64,000 nucleotides of DNA from Marinobacterium stanieri (GTDB lineage: Bacteria > Pseudomonadota > Gammaproteobacteria > Pseudomonadales > Balneatricaceae). The translations under genes and the position numbers were made by a program. The notes beneath the pieces were generated by a model that saw nothing but the letters and a program-made list of their open reading frames with translations, made no database searches and was not told the origin of the DNA. The first letter of the stretch is position 1. Every line of letters begins with the position of its first letter. Location: NCBI RefSeq assembly GCF_900155945.1, contig NZ_FTMN01000003.1, positions 372,001 through 436,000 on the forward strand, read 5' to 3'. This document shows positions 1 to 10,081 of the stretch, piece after piece.

Positions 1-1
1 A

Positions 2-1042
2 CGCTGGGATCAGTTCATTGGCATTGCGATGTCCCAGATTTCTGGCCGACAAAGTCTTCGCGACATCGAGTCTAGCCTCGCCAGTCAGCGGCATAAACTC
101 TACCACCTCGGAGCCAAGCCGATTGCTCGCTCAACCCTCGCCCGCCTCAATGAGCAGCAGCCTGCCGAGCTCTATGAGGCCGTTTTTTATAAGCTCTTGC
201 AACGCTGTTCTGTGCGTTCAAATGCGCATAAATTTCGCTTCAAAAATCCACTTTATTCACTCGATGCCAGCACCATCGATCTGTCATTGAATATTTTCCC
301 CTGGGCAAAAATCCATCAGTCAAAAGCCGGTGTAAAGCTGCATACCGGCCTGAACAACGCCAGCTTAATTCCCGAGTTCGTTGCGCTCAGTGATGGACGG
401 GAAGGCGATTTGATTCAGGGGCGCCAGTTCACCTTCCCGGCAGGCAGTATCGTGGCTTTTGATAAGGGCTATGTTGATTACCGCTGGTATGGAGAGCTGA
501 CAAAACAAAAGGTTAGCTTTGTCACGCGACTGAGACCCAAAGCTGTTTATCAGGTGCAGAAATCGAATCCAGTACGTGCCAAGACGTCGGTTGAGTACGA
601 TCAAGTGATTGAGCTGAGCAGTCAGCACGCGCAAAAACAGGGCGCACCCACGCTTCGATTGGTGGGGTATAACTGCCCGGAAAGCGGTAAACACTTCCGC
701 TTTATCACCAACAACTTCAAGCTGGCCGCGATGACGATTGCGGCGATCTATAAGGATCGTTGGCAGGTGGAACTCTTCTTCAAAGCGCTCAAGCAAAACC
801 TGAAGATAAAGGCGTTTTTAGGTAACAGTAAGAATGCTGTGCTGACGCAGATCTGGATCGCCATGATCTGCTATCTACTGCTCTCGTTTGCTCGCCACAG
901 CGCCCGGCAAGGCTGGAGCGTACAACGCATAATGCGAACACTTCAGGTGAGCTTGTTCGAACGCATGCCCCTTTGGGCGCTGCTTAATCCTCCTCCATTA
1001 AAGCCAGAAAAAAGGGACCCTCAAATGAGGATCCCTTTATGA
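2..1042 (+). CDS. IS4-family DDE transposase (5' end outside window)
   Basis: This is a cut-and-paste transposase of the IS4 (DDE, Transposase_11) family. The frame is open from base 2, so the N-terminus lies upstream; the first visible ATG is at 29. Counting from that ATG, the catalytic triad can be placed at D79 (context YSLDAST), D145 (VAFDKGY) and E248. E248 lies in the IS4 signature Y-(2)-R-(3)-E-(6)-K, seen as Y241, R244, E248 and K255. The frame is intact to its stop, so the enzyme may be active if the missing N-terminus is whole. An ATG at 29 should not be taken as the true start, because these proteins normally carry some 40 more residues before this point. Confidence 0.9.
   Translation, partial: RWDQFIGIAMSQISGRQSLRDIESSLASQRHKLYHLGAKPIARSTLARLNEQQPAELYEAVFYKLLQRCSVRSNAHKFRFKNPLYSLDASTIDLSLNIFPWAKIHQSKAGVKLHTGLNNASLIPEFVALSDGREGDLIQGRQFTFPAGSIVAFDKGYVDYRWYGELTKQKVSFVTRLRPKAVYQVQKSNPVRAKTSVEYDQVIELSSQHAQKQGAPTLRLVGYNCPESGKHFRFITNNFKLAAMTIAAIYKDRWQVELFFKALKQNLKIKAFLGNSKNAVLTQIWIAMICYLLLSFARHSARQGWSVQRIMRTLQVSLFERMPLWALLNPPPLKPEKRDPQMRIPL
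1011..1038. terminator. hairpin at the 3' end of the transposase gene
   Basis: The last codons of the transposase form a long hairpin: AAAGGGA pairs with TCCCTTT and CCTC with GAGG, with one mismatch and an AAAT loop. On the minus strand the stem is followed by TTTTTT, a classical intrinsic terminator arrangement. It would stop transcripts leaving sthA (minus strand) before they run antisense into the transposase gene. On the plus strand the stem is followed only by a weak T-rich stretch. Confidence 0.55.
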
Positions 1043-1103
1043 TCAAAAACTATGGGACAGCAGTGGACTGAGTCCGGCTTTTAAGTAGGCGCTTTCCTGA
1101 ATC

Positions 1104-2504
1104 TTAGAGGTTGGAGATACGATTCAGGCCCGAGATGGCCGCTACGCGGTAGGCTTCTGCCATGGTCGGGTAGTTGAAGGTGGTATTGACGAAGTACTTA
1201 AGCGTATTCGCCTCACCTTCCTGACTCATGATTGCCTGGCCAATATGGATGATCTCTGAAGCCTGGTCACCGAAGCAGTGAATACCGAGAATCTGTAAGG
1301 TTTCGCGGTGGAACAGGATCTTCAGCATACCGACCGGCTCACCCGAGATCTGGGCACGTGCAGTATCCTTGAAAAAGGCCTGCCCTGCCTCATAGGGAAC
1401 ACACTCAGCGGTCAACTCTTCTTCTGTTTTACCAATGGAGCTGATTTCCGGGATGGTGTAGATACCGGTCGGGACATCATTGATATAACGGAAGTCATCT
1501 TCAGACAGCATGTCGGCAGATGCAGAGCGACCCTGGTCAAGCGCTGCAGAGGCCAGGCTCGGCCAGCCAATCACATCACCTACTGCATATACACCTTCAG
1601 CTTCGGTGCGGTAGTGCTCATCCACCTGCAACTGGCCACGGCTATTGGCTTCCAGACCGATTTTATCCAGCCCCAGCCCTTTGGTATTGCCTGAACGGCC
1701 ATTACACCAGAGGAAAGCATCCGCACGCAGCTTTTTGCCTGACTTCATCGTCATGGTCACGCCATGGTCATCACCAATAACCGATTCATAATCTTCGTTA
1801 TGGCGGATCTTCACGGCGTTATTACGCAGGTGATAGCTCAGGGCATCAGAGATCTCATCATCCAGGAAAGACAGCAGGCGATCACGGGTATCGATCAGAT
1901 CCACTTTCACACCCAGGCCACTGAAGATGGAAGCATACTCACAGCCGATAACACCTGCACCGTAAATAACCAGTGTACGCGGGGTGTGGCTCAGCTTGAG
2001 TACTGTATCGGAGTTGTAGATACGGGGATGATCGAAGTCGATATCAGGCGGACACCAGGGGCTGGAACCGGTTGCGATAACAAAATTCTTGGAACGCAGT
2101 ACTTCACGGCCGGTCTTGTCGCCTTCAACAACAACCTCACCCTGCTGTGAAAACTGGGCACGGCCGAAGAATACGTCTACACGGTTACGCGCATAAAAGT
2201 TGGTACGCAGCATAACCTGGTTGGAAATAACCTTTTCCGCACGCTTCAGTACCTTGGGGAAGGAGAACCAGCGCGGCTCACCGATATCACGGAACATCGG
2301 GTTAGTGTTGAATTCGATGATCTGTTTGACTGAGTGACGCAGTGCCTTGGACGGGATAGTCCCTTTGTGAGTGCAGTTGCCGCCTACCGTATCCTGCTCT
2401 TCAACGATAGCGACTCGACGCCCCTGCTTGGCTGCGTTGATGGCAGCCCCCTCACCCGCAGGACCAGAACCGATTACTACGACATCATAGTCATATACAG
2501 CCAT
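1104..2504 (-). CDS. sthA: soluble pyridine nucleotide transhydrogenase SthA
   Basis: SthA (UdhA) is a cytosolic FAD enzyme that moves hydride between NADPH and NAD+ and so balances the two pools. The 466-residue product has the family length. It starts with an FAD-binding [10 protein letters not shown] loop (residues 12-21) and carries the [14 protein letters not shown] segment with a single cysteine (C44). The second cysteine of the redox disulfide found in lipoamide dehydrogenase relatives is absent, which is typical of SthA. A second dinucleotide-binding loop, GAGVIGCE, follows near residue 180, and the C-terminal dimerisation domain is complete. The gene lies downstream of nqrM on the same strand after an 89 bp gap, so it may have its own promoter. 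Context with Nqr points to NAD(H)/NADP(H) balancing. Confidence 0.95.
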   Translation of the reverse strand: MAVYDYDVVVIGSGPAGEGAAINAAKQGRRVAIVEEQDTVGGNCTHKGTIPSKALRHSVKQIIEFNTNPMFRDIGEPRWFSFPKVLKRAEKVISNQVMLRTNFYARNRVDVFFGRAQFSQQGEVVVEGDKTGREVLRSKNFVIATGSSPWCPPDIDFDHPRIYNSDTVLKLSHTPRTLVIYGAGVIGCEYASIFSGLGVKVDLIDTRDRLLSFLDDEISDALSYHLRNNAVKIRHNEDYESVIGDDHGVTMTMKSGKKLRADAFLWCNGRSGNTKGLGLDKIGLEANSRGQLQVDEHYRTEAEGVYAVGDVIGWPSLASAALDQGRSASADMLSEDDFRYINDVPTGIYTIPEISSIGKTEEELTAECVPYEAGQAFFKDTARAQISGEPVGMLKILFHRETLQILGIHCFGDQASEIIHIGQAIMSQEGEANTLKYFVNTTFNYPTMAEAYRVAAISGLNRISNL

Positions 2505-2593
2505 TACTTTCCCCTTAGTTGATCGTCCACTAGCGAACGCTTCTACCTTAAGCAGTCAGCGTCCAGCTTAACGGTGCCAATTACAACAACCTA

Positions 2594-2830
2594 TTAACCT
2601 TTAGATTTAACCTCATAGGCAAGATCAGCGTCGTCGCTGCCTGCCACGCGCTGATTTTCTTCATCGCATTTGCTCGGATTACCACCGCAGATATCACATA
2701 CGGTATCCATACCCAGCGCGCTCATGCCACCGCAGGAGCCCTTGATCGGTTTCTGCCCAAGGAGAACACCTACGGACATGGCAACAACAATTAGCAGCAA
2801 AGCCGCAAAGGTCAGGATCATGGTAGCCAT
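2594..2830 (-). CDS. nqrM: Na+-NQR maturation protein NqrM
   Basis: This 78-residue protein matches NqrM (old DUF539), which is needed to assemble the iron centre between NqrD and NqrE in Na+-translocating NADH:quinone oxidoreductase. One N-terminal membrane helix (about residues 4-25) is followed by four cysteines, C33, C45, C48 and C55, in the pattern C-x11-C-x2-C-x6-C that is expected to bind iron. It is the last gene of the nqr cluster, 12 bp after apbE, so co-transcription is likely. Family length is normal. Confidence 0.93.
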   Translation of the reverse strand: MATMILTFAALLLIVVAMSVGVLLGQKPIKGSCGGMSALGMDTVCDICGGNPSKCDEENQRVAGSDDADLAYEVKSKG

Positions 2831-2842
2831 AATTCCCTCCTG

Positions 2843-3877
2843 TTAATTCATGTAGTTGGCGAAACCCGGTGTAAAGCGGGTCGCAAAGCCCTCATCAGTC
2901 TTACTGATAAAAAAGGCATCAATTTCATGTTCAAGGGCAAAATTGTACCCCTCTTCCTCGCCCATCACCATGAGGGCAGTTGCTAATGCATCAGCCTCCA
3001 TACAGGTTGGGCGAATCACCGTGACCGACGCCAGACGATGCGTAATAGGACGCGCTGTGCGTGGGTCAATGGTATGGGAGAATCGGACACCATCTTCCTC
3101 GAAGTAGTTCCTGTAATCCCCCGATGTAGCAACCCCACCCGTGGTCAGCGAAATGATTTCCTGCACACTGCGCTCCCCCTGGGTCGGCGTTTCAATTGCC
3201 AGCTTCCAGGACTCGCCATTGGGCTTGCTACCACGCGCACGCAGCTCTCCACCTATCTCGACCAGATAGCGCTCAATACCACGCGCTTCGAGCAGGCGTG
3301 CCAGCTCATCAACGCCATAGCCTTTGGCAATGGCAGACAGGTCTACATACTGCTCACCCTGCTTGCCAACTGTTTGTGCCTGGGGGTCAAGCTCGACAAA
3401 ACCATAACCGATACGGCTCTTGAGACTGTCGATTTCGGCTTGCTCAGGCGCATGGGTGATCCGGCCATCAGGACCAAACCCCCACAGATTGACCAGAGGA
3501 CCTACCGTGTAATCAAAGGCACCGCCGGTGAGCACACTGATGCGCTGCCCTTCGGCCAATACCTGCATCAACTCGGGACTTACACTGCGAACCTGGCCAT
3601 GCGGCATCTGATTCAGCAGTGAGAGTTCAGAGTCATCGATGTAAGTCGACATCTGCTGATTAACCTGGCTCAGCAACTTGCCGGCGTCAGTACGAACAGC
3701 AGCCAACTCGTCTTCCGAGCTCGCCACCCACTTCATGCTGAACGTGGTCCCCATGGTCATGCCCTGGAAACCTACAACCTGTTCTTTGGGGCCTGTATCA
3801 CAACCCTGAAGTCCAAAAACAAAAACGGCCAGCAGCAGAGCTGCCAGCCATTTAGTCAGACGTATCTGATTAGCCAT
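2843..3877 (-). CDS. apbE: FAD:protein FMN transferase ApbE (lipoprotein)
   Basis: ApbE covalently attaches FMN from FAD to threonines in NqrB and NqrC. The 344-residue product has a lipoprotein signal ending in LQGC, so the mature enzyme should be membrane-anchored in the periplasm. The Mg2+/FAD-binding segments typical of ApbE are visible, including GFQGMTMGTTFSMKW, DLSAIAKGYGVD and HTIDPRTARPI. I chose the ATG at 3877; a TTG three bases upstream is also in frame. The gene follows nqrF by 5 bp and precedes nqrM. This places the enzyme with its two flavin-acceptor subunits, whose SGAT sites are both intact in this operon. Confidence 0.94.
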   Translation of the reverse strand: MANQIRLTKWLAALLLAVFVFGLQGCDTGPKEQVVGFQGMTMGTTFSMKWVASSEDELAAVRTDAGKLLSQVNQQMSTYIDDSELSLLNQMPHGQVRSVSPELMQVLAEGQRISVLTGGAFDYTVGPLVNLWGFGPDGRITHAPEQAEIDSLKSRIGYGFVELDPQAQTVGKQGEQYVDLSAIAKGYGVDELARLLEARGIERYLVEIGGELRARGSKPNGESWKLAIETPTQGERSVQEIISLTTGGVATSGDYRNYFEEDGVRFSHTIDPRTARPITHRLASVTVIRPTCMEADALATALMVMGEEEGYNFALEHEIDAFFISKTDEGFATRFTPGFANYMN

Positions 3878-3882
3878 CAATA

Positions 3883-5115
3883 TCAGCCACCGAAGTCATC
3901 CAGCAGGATATTTTCAGGCTCAACACCCATGTCTTCCAGCATCTTGATTACAGATGCGTTCATCATGGGAGGACCACACATGTAGTATTCGCAGTCTTCC
4001 GGCGCATCATGATCACGCAGGTAGTGCTCATACAGCACGTTATGGATGAAGCCGGTGTATCCGGTCCAGTTGTCTTCCGGCTGCGGATCAGACAACGCCA
4101 GATGCCAGGTGAAGTTCTCGTTCTCTTCCGCCAGCTTGTCGAATTCTTCAACGTAGAAGGCTTCACGCACAGAGCGAGCACCGTACCAGAAGGAGATCTT
4201 GCGCTTGGAGTTCAGACGCTTCAGCTGGTCAAAGATGTGTGAACGCATGGGCGCCATACCGGCACCACCACCGATGAAGACCATTTCGTTATCGGTTTCC
4301 TTGGCGAAGAACTCACCGAAGGGCCCGTAAACAGTGATCTTGTCACCCGGCTTCAGGTTGAACACATAGGAAGACATCTGACCCGGCGGAATACCCTGGC
4401 TGCCCGGAGGCGGAGACGCGATACGAATGTTGAATTTAACAACACCACGCTCTTCCGGGTAGTTCGCCATGGAGTACGCACGGATAACGGTTTCGTCGAC
4501 CTTGGACACAAACTGCCACATGTCGAACTTGTCCCAGTCACCACGGAACTCGGGCTGGATGTCGAAATCCTTGTAGTTAACCACGTGGGGTGGCGCTTCA
4601 AGCTGGACATAACCACCGGCACGGAAGTCAACGTTTTCACCTTCAGGCAGACGCAGGGTCAGTTCCTTGATGAAGGTCGCCACGTTCGGGTTGGACTCAA
4701 CAGTACATTCCCACTTCTTCACACCGAAGACATCGTCTTCAACGTGAACTTTCATGTCCTGCTTGACGGCAACCTGGCAGGACAAACGCCAGCCTTCCTT
4801 GCCTTCACGCAGAGTGAAGTGAGATTCCTCGGTCGGCAGCATGGAGCCACCGCCCTCGGTTACCTGACATTTACACTGTGCACAGGTACCACCGCCGCCA
4901 CATGCGGACGCCAGGAAGATACCCTTGTCGGCCAGAGTCTGCAGCAGCTTGCCACCGGCCGGAACAGTGATCGATTTTTCCGGATCATCGTTGATCTCGA
5001 TGGTCACATTGCCTGAGCTGACCATCTTGGCTCGGGCAGCGAGGATTACGGCAACGAGTGCAAGCACCACAGCCGTAAACATCACCACACCGAGGATAAT
5101 GACTTCTATATTCAT
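3883..5115 (-). CDS. nqrF: Na+-NQR subunit F (NADH dehydrogenase module)
   Basis: NqrF is the cytoplasmic entry point of the sodium pump: it oxidises NADH with FAD and passes electrons to a 2Fe-2S cluster. The 410-residue product has one N-terminal membrane helix (about 3-26), then a ferredoxin domain with cluster cysteines in [14 protein letters not shown] plus a later SCQV. The FAD domain follows with the [11 protein letters not shown] motif, then the NAD-binding domain with [12 protein letters not shown] and the conserved C-terminal YMCGPPMM. Length is normal for the family. It lies 37 bp downstream of nqrE in the nqrABCDEF order. Confidence 0.97.
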   Translation of the reverse strand: MNIEVIILGVVMFTAVVLALVAVILAARAKMVSSGNVTIEINDDPEKSITVPAGGKLLQTLADKGIFLASACGGGGTCAQCKCQVTEGGGSMLPTEESHFTLREGKEGWRLSCQVAVKQDMKVHVEDDVFGVKKWECTVESNPNVATFIKELTLRLPEGENVDFRAGGYVQLEAPPHVVNYKDFDIQPEFRGDWDKFDMWQFVSKVDETVIRAYSMANYPEERGVVKFNIRIASPPPGSQGIPPGQMSSYVFNLKPGDKITVYGPFGEFFAKETDNEMVFIGGGAGMAPMRSHIFDQLKRLNSKRKISFWYGARSVREAFYVEEFDKLAEENENFTWHLALSDPQPEDNWTGYTGFIHNVLYEHYLRDHDAPEDCEYYMCGPPMMNASVIKMLEDMGVEPENILLDDFGG

Positions 5116-5152
5116 CGGTTCATCCTATCCTTCACGCTTACCTGTCATCCGG

Positions 5153-5761
<609 letters not shown>

Positions 5762-5764
5762 GAC

Positions 5765-6424
5765 TTACGCAGCCTCCTTCTTGGTGTTCGGAGCCATTTC
5801 GAAGTCAGGCTTCTCAACCTGCTCCGGCTTCCAGGTACGGATGATCCAAATGAAGATACCGATCAGGAAGAATGCGCTCGGCGGCAGCAGCATCAGGCCG
5901 TTGCCCTGGTACCAGCCACCATTGTTAACCAGCGGCAGGATCTCGATACCAAACAGAGAACCGGCACCAAACAGCTCGCGGAAGAAACCAACGAACAGCA
6001 GTACCGCACCGTAACCCAGACCATTACCGATACCGTCCATGAAGCTCGGCAGCGGAGGGTTCTTCATGGCGAAGGCTTCCGCACGGCCCATTACGATACA
6101 GTTGGTAATGATCAAACCAACGAATACCGACAGCTGCTTGGAGATCTCGTAGGCAAATGCCTTGAGAATCTGGTCAACCACGATTACCAGCGAGGCAATA
6201 ATCGTCATCTGAACGATGATTCGGATGTTGCCCGGAATGTGGTTACGAATCAGCGACACGAAGAAGTTGGAGAACGCTGTTACGGCAATTACTGCCAGCG
6301 TCATCACCATCGCGGTCGCCATGTTGGAGGTAACCGCCAGGGCAGAACAAACACCCAGGATCTGCAAAGCGATCGGGTTGTTCTTGAAAATTGGCGTTAC
6401 CAGAACGTCTTTAGTCTTAGACAT
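5765..6424 (-). CDS. nqrD: Na+-NQR subunit D
   Basis: NqrD is the partner of NqrE in the membrane part of the sodium pump. The 219-residue product has about six predicted membrane helices and the conserved cysteine motif in [16 protein letters not shown], which supplies one side of the shared iron site. N- and C-termini look complete. It is separated from nqrC by 3 bp and from nqrE by 3 bp, consistent with a single transcript and coupled translation. Confidence 0.96.
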   Translation of the reverse strand: MSKTKDVLVTPIFKNNPIALQILGVCSALAVTSNMATAMVMTLAVIAVTAFSNFFVSLIRNHIPGNIRIIVQMTIIASLVIVVDQILKAFAYEISKQLSVFVGLIITNCIVMGRAEAFAMKNPPLPSFMDGIGNGLGYGAVLLFVGFFRELFGAGSLFGIEILPLVNNGGWYQGNGLMLLPPSAFFLIGIFIWIIRTWKPEQVEKPDFEMAPNTKKEAA

Positions 6425-6427
6425 GGA

Positions 6428-7204
6428 TTAAGCCCCCCCTGCACGCAGGTTGTTCAGGAACGGTGCATAACCGTTCTCGCCCATCCAGAACTGAACCAGG
6501 TTGGTCACACCGTTACTGGTCAGCGTGGCACCGGACAGTCCGTCGATCTTGTACTCGGCATTTGGCGTAGAGGCGTCAACAGCACCCTTGATCAGAGTGA
6601 TCTTAGGATCCGTTTTGTCTTCACCGTACACTTTCTTGCCAGGCCAGATGGCTTTCCAGGACGGGTTATCTACTTCACCACCCAGACCCGGGGTTTCACC
6701 GTGTGAGAAGAAGCCCAGACCCACAACGGTATTCAGGTCGCCTTCCAGCGCCAGGAATCCGTACATCGTAGACCAGAGACCCTTACCGTGTACCGGCAGG
6801 ACCACTTTCTCAACATCGCCATTGTCGCTCTGAACCAGGTAAACCGGCTTGATCTGAGCGATAGACTTGATGCCTGCCTTGTCTTCTTCACGGCTCAGAC
6901 GCACATTCTGCTGCGGATCTTTAGCCGCTTTAGCGTCATCGTAGCCAGCCGGTACATCAACGTATTTGCCGGTATCCAGATCAACATACTTGGTGGTGAT
7001 CTGAGTAAACAGCTCATCCACGCTCTTGTTGGGGTCGGAAATACCTGCCGCCGCAAGAATATTGCTCTTACGGTCCAGTTCCTTGTTGGCAACCTGCTTT
7101 GGCTTCAGGATTACCGCTGCTGCAGAAACCACTACTGAGCAAACAACACACAGCAGCACGGTCACCAGCAGGGTTTTGCCCATAGTATCGTTATTAGACG
7201 ACAT
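6428..7204 (-). CDS. nqrC: Na+-NQR subunit C (covalent FMN)
   Basis: NqrC carries a covalent FMN on a periplasmic domain tethered by one N-terminal helix (about residues 9-30). The 258-residue product keeps the flavin attachment motif SGAT near the C-terminus, with the acceptor threonine at residue 227. The ligase, ApbE, is encoded in the same operon. The start overlaps the end of nqrB by 11 bp. This is an ordinary, intact family member. Confidence 0.96.
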   Translation of the reverse strand: MSSNNDTMGKTLLVTVLLCVVCSVVVSAAAVILKPKQVANKELDRKSNILAAAGISDPNKSVDELFTQITTKYVDLDTGKYVDVPAGYDDAKAAKDPQQNVRLSREEDKAGIKSIAQIKPVYLVQSDNGDVEKVVLPVHGKGLWSTMYGFLALEGDLNTVVGLGFFSHGETPGLGGEVDNPSWKAIWPGKKVYGEDKTDPKITLIKGAVDASTPNAEYKIDGLSGATLTSNGVTNLVQFWMGENGYAPFLNNLRAGGA

Positions 7205-8402
7205 TACGCTTCATCCTCCGCTTGATGTTCGCCTGGACAACAAAGTTGTCGATCAGCGGTGCAAACAGGTTGGCAAACAGGATCGCCAGCATCATACCTT
7301 CCGGGAATGCCGGGTTGGCGACACGGATCAGGACAACCATGATGCCGATCAGCGCACCGAAGAACCATTTACCGGTGTTTGTCATGGACGCAGACACAGG
7401 GTCGGTCGCCATGAAGATCATACCGAAAGCAAAGCCACCCAGAACCAGGTGCCACCAGAACGGCATGTTAAACATCGGATTGGTATCGGAACCGATCATA
7501 TTGAACAGCGTTGACATCGCCACCATGCCCAGGAAAACACCGGCAACAATGCGCCAGGCTGCAATTCGGGCAAAGAGGATGACAGCACCACCAATCAGGA
7601 TCGCAAGCGTAGAGGTTTCACCTACGGAGCCCTGGATAGTACCTACGAAAGCATCGAACCAGGTGATGTTGGCATTCAGAACCGCTTCAACACCGCCCAT
7701 GGCTGCCAGGCCCAGCGGAGTTGCACCGGAGAAACCATCAACCGCTGTCCAGATCGCATCACCTGACATCTGCGCCGGGTAGGCGAAGAACAGGAAAGCA
7801 CGACCGGTCAGCGCCGGGTTCAGGAAGTTTTTACCGGTACCACCGAATACTTCCTTACCGATTACCACACCAAAGCTGATACCCAGTGCAACCTGCCACA
7901 GCGGAATAGTCGGCGGCAGAATCAGGGAAAACAGCACAGAGGTCACAAAGAAGCCTTCGTTGACTTCATGGCCACGCTTCATGGCGAACAGAACTTCCCA
8001 GAAGCCGCCCACGACGAAGGTTGTGATATAGATCGGCAGCCAGTAGACAGCACCATGGATGATGTTGTCCCAGACACTGTCAGGACTGAAGCCCGTCAGG
8101 CCTGCTGCCAGAGCACCACGCCAGCCGGTAGATTCGGTCAGGCCCAGTTCAGCCATAGCTGTGTTAGCCTGAAGGCCAACGTTGTACATACCGAAGAAGA
8201 TCGCCGGGAAAGTACACAGCCATACCAGGATCATGATGCGCTTCAAGTCTACGCCGTCACGAACGTGCGCAGGACTCTTGGTCACATGACCCGGGGTGTA
8301 GAAAATGGTATCGACCGCTTCATAAAGAGCGTACCAGTTTTCATATTTGCCGCCTTTGTGGAAATGCGGCTCCATTTTATCAAGAACGGTTCTCAAACTC
8401 AT
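7194..8402 (-). CDS. nqrB: Na+-NQR subunit B (membrane, covalent FMN)
   Basis: NqrB is the large membrane subunit that is thought to carry the sodium path and binds riboflavin and a covalent FMN. The 402-residue product has about ten hydrophobic helices. The flavin-acceptor motif SGATPL is present with the threonine at residue 228, and the strongly conserved [16 protein letters not shown] segment precedes it. It lies 12 bp after nqrA and overlaps nqrC by 11 bp. Confidence 0.97.
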   Translation of the reverse strand: MSLRTVLDKMEPHFHKGGKYENWYALYEAVDTIFYTPGHVTKSPAHVRDGVDLKRIMILVWLCTFPAIFFGMYNVGLQANTAMAELGLTESTGWRGALAAGLTGFSPDSVWDNIIHGAVYWLPIYITTFVVGGFWEVLFAMKRGHEVNEGFFVTSVLFSLILPPTIPLWQVALGISFGVVIGKEVFGGTGKNFLNPALTGRAFLFFAYPAQMSGDAIWTAVDGFSGATPLGLAAMGGVEAVLNANITWFDAFVGTIQGSVGETSTLAILIGGAVILFARIAAWRIVAGVFLGMVAMSTLFNMIGSDTNPMFNMPFWWHLVLGGFAFGMIFMATDPVSASMTNTGKWFFGALIGIMVVLIRVANPAFPEGMMLAILFANLFAPLIDNFVVQANIKRRMKRNVV

Positions 8403-8414
8403 GACCAGCCTCTC

Positions 8415-9755
8415 TTACGCCTCTTTCTCGATGCGCGTCAGGTTGTCGCGAAGAATCGGACCGTATTCATACTTGCCCGGGCACGCGAAGGTGCACAGAG
8501 CCAGGTCTTCTTCATCCAGCTCAAGACAACCGAGCTGCATCGCGGTCACGATATCGCCGGTAACCAGTGCACGCAGCAGCTGGGTCGGCAGGATATCAAG
8601 CGGCATCAACGCTTCGAACTGACCCACGGGAATCATTGCCCGCTCGGATCCGTTCGTCGTGGTGGTGAAATCGAACTTCTTGCCCGGCGCAAACACGGAC
8701 GCAAACATGTTCAGTACGGAGAACTTGTTGCTGCCCGGCGCAATCCAGCCCATGAAGTCACGGCTATCACCTTCCAGCAGAACGCTCAGCTGGGTGGCGT
8801 AGCGGCTGATGTAGCCATGAGGGCCCATTGCACGACGACCATTCCAGACTGAACCACTGATGATACGGTTCTTGCCGGATTTGAGTTCAGAGGCGGTCAG
8901 CTCTTCGGTGCTGGCACCCAGACGGGTACGTACCAGACGCGGCTTGTTGACCTGAGGGCCACCCAACGCGATTACACGCTGTGTCGGCAGCTTGCCTTCG
9001 GCAAACAGCTGACCAAATGCGATTACATCCTGGTAACCGACAGTCCAAACGGTTTTATCCTGAGACACAGGGTCAAGGAAATGGATGTGGGTGCTGGGAT
9101 TACCTGCGGGGTGTTTGCCGGCAAATTCCTCAGTACGAACACCATCAACTGAAGGGATATCTGCACCGCTTTCCTTACACAGGAATACCTGCTTGCTACC
9201 CAGACGGGTCAGCAGGGTCAGGCCGCTTTTGAAAGCGTCTGCCTGTTCCTTGATCACCAGGGCCGGATCAGCAGCCAGCGGGTTGGTGTCGATAGCGGTA
9301 ACAAAAATGGAGCTGGGCGTAGTGCCAAGCTGAGGTACACGGCTGAACGGACGGGTACGGAATGCAGTCCACAGACCGGAAGCAACCAGGTTTTCTTCAA
9401 CCTGCTCACGGGTCAGCTGACCCAGCTCAGCTGCCGGGTACTTGGCAAACTCAACTGCTTCTTCCTGATCATCCAGTTCAATGACCACTGACTGCAGCAC
9501 ACGACGCTCGCCACGGTTTACTGCTTTCACAGTACCCGCGCCGGGAGCCGTGTACTTGACCCCTTCTGTCTTTTTATCGGCAAAGATCGCCTGACCGAGT
9601 TTTACCCGATCCCCTTCCTTGACGAGCATGGTCGGCTTCATGCCGACGTAGTCTTCGCCGAGAAGAGCTACGGTACGCACGGCAGCACCATCAGTGATGG
9701 TCTGTTCCGGTGCGCCCGCGATAGGCAGATCCAGACCTTTATTGATCTTGATCAT
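8415..9755 (-). CDS. nqrA: Na+-NQR subunit A
   Basis: NqrA is the peripheral cytoplasmic subunit of the sodium pump. The 446-residue product begins [18 protein letters not shown], the characteristic family start, with a biotinyl-lipoyl-like fold early on and no membrane segments. I chose the ATG at 9755 because this start matches relatives and has a GGTGAG element just upstream. An in-frame GTG lies three codons earlier at 9764. It is the first gene of the nqrABCDEF-apbE-nqrM operon and is preceded by a long leader rich in inverted repeats. Confidence 0.97.
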   Translation of the reverse strand: MIKINKGLDLPIAGAPEQTITDGAAVRTVALLGEDYVGMKPTMLVKEGDRVKLGQAIFADKKTEGVKYTAPGAGTVKAVNRGERRVLQSVVIELDDQEEAVEFAKYPAAELGQLTREQVEENLVASGLWTAFRTRPFSRVPQLGTTPSSIFVTAIDTNPLAADPALVIKEQADAFKSGLTLLTRLGSKQVFLCKESGADIPSVDGVRTEEFAGKHPAGNPSTHIHFLDPVSQDKTVWTVGYQDVIAFGQLFAEGKLPTQRVIALGGPQVNKPRLVRTRLGASTEELTASELKSGKNRIISGSVWNGRRAMGPHGYISRYATQLSVLLEGDSRDFMGWIAPGSNKFSVLNMFASVFAPGKKFDFTTTTNGSERAMIPVGQFEALMPLDILPTQLLRALVTGDIVTAMQLGCLELDEEDLALCTFACPGKYEYGPILRDNLTRIEKEA

Positions 9756-9868
9756 TAGTCTCACCCAACTTACAAAAATATCTAGGAGGTTCTCTGCACA
9801 ACTTAATGACGCAGCCTTTAGACTCGACTAACGTCCAATCTAAACAACGACTTGCGCCCACCCCTTCA

Positions 9869-9900
9869 TGCAGGGAAATTCCCACCAAAAAATCCCTGCA
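9869..9900 (-). promoter_or_regulatory. 8-bp inverted repeat in the nqr leader
   Basis: TGCAGGGA and its perfect complement TCCCTGCA are separated by 16 bases. As RNA this could fold into a stem-loop roughly 110-145 nt upstream of the nqrA start codon. The 5' half also overlaps a short alternative palindrome (GGGAA-A-TTCCC), so two competing folds are possible. No known riboswitch class is recognised. Function is unknown. Confidence 0.4.
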
Positions 9901-9923
9901 AGTATAACCGAGACTCCGGTTAT
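9901..9923 (-). promoter_or_regulatory. candidate operator overlapping a TATACT box upstream of nqrA
   Basis: ATAACCG and CGGTTAT form a perfect 7-bp inverted repeat with a 6-base centre (9904-9923). It overlaps a minus-strand TATACT hexamer at 9901-9906 that would fit a -10 element for nqrA. The base at the -35 distance is AGAAAA, a poor match to TTGACA, so such a promoter would be weak or activator-dependent. The layout is what one expects of a regulator site, but the identification is inference. Confidence 0.35.
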
Positions 9924-10008
9924 TTTTCTACAAGCCACTGTTTTACTTGGGCCTGCAGCCATCAAAATGTAATCTTCGTAATAGATCTTTTACATATATG
10001 GTTATTTC

Positions 10009-10034
10009 GTATTGATATATAAAGTATCAAATAC
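10009..10034. promoter_or_regulatory. AT-rich inverted repeat upstream of the nqr leader
   Basis: GTATTGATA and TATCAAATAC are inverted around a 7-base AT-rich centre, with one extra base in one arm. The core TTGATA/TATCAA match is perfect. It lies directly beside the GAPDH terminator and far upstream of nqrA. It could be a protein-binding site at the start of the nqr transcription unit, or simply AT-rich DNA with incidental symmetry. Confidence 0.3.
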
Positions 10035-10061
10035 AAAAAAGGCCGCTCACGGCGACCTTTA
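10033..10061 (-). terminator. intrinsic terminator of the GAPDH gene
   Basis: On the minus strand AAGGTCGC pairs with GCGGCCTT, with one mismatch and a short CGTGA loop, and the stem is followed by TTTTTTG. It begins about 20 bases after the GAPDH stop codon, a normal position. It should separate GAPDH from nqr transcription. Confidence 0.75.
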
Positions 10062-10081
10062 GTGTTCAAAAACCGAGCTAT

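Larger units (their letters stand above)
1..1070 (+). mobile_element. IS4-family insertion sequence, right part only
   Basis: An IS4-type transposase gene is open at the left edge, so only the right part of the element lies in the window. The right boundary is not certain. It should fall shortly after the transposase stop at 1042 and before the sthA stop at 1104. The left terminal repeat and the target duplication are outside the window, so the end given here is an estimate. The element sits just downstream of the 3' end of sthA and does not interrupt a gene visible here. Confidence 0.55.
9756..10081. other. intergenic leader between nqrA and GAPDH
   Basis: This gap of about 325 bp holds no gene I can support. 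Read on the minus strand toward nqrA it contains, in order, the GAPDH terminator, an AT-rich inverted repeat, a 7-bp and an 8-bp perfect inverted repeat, and a GGTGAG ribosome-binding element before nqrA. The nqr promoter must be here if the operon is not read through from GAPDH, which the terminator argues against. A TATACT element on the minus strand (9901-9906) is a possible -10 box, but I see no good -35 partner. Confidence 0.6.
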
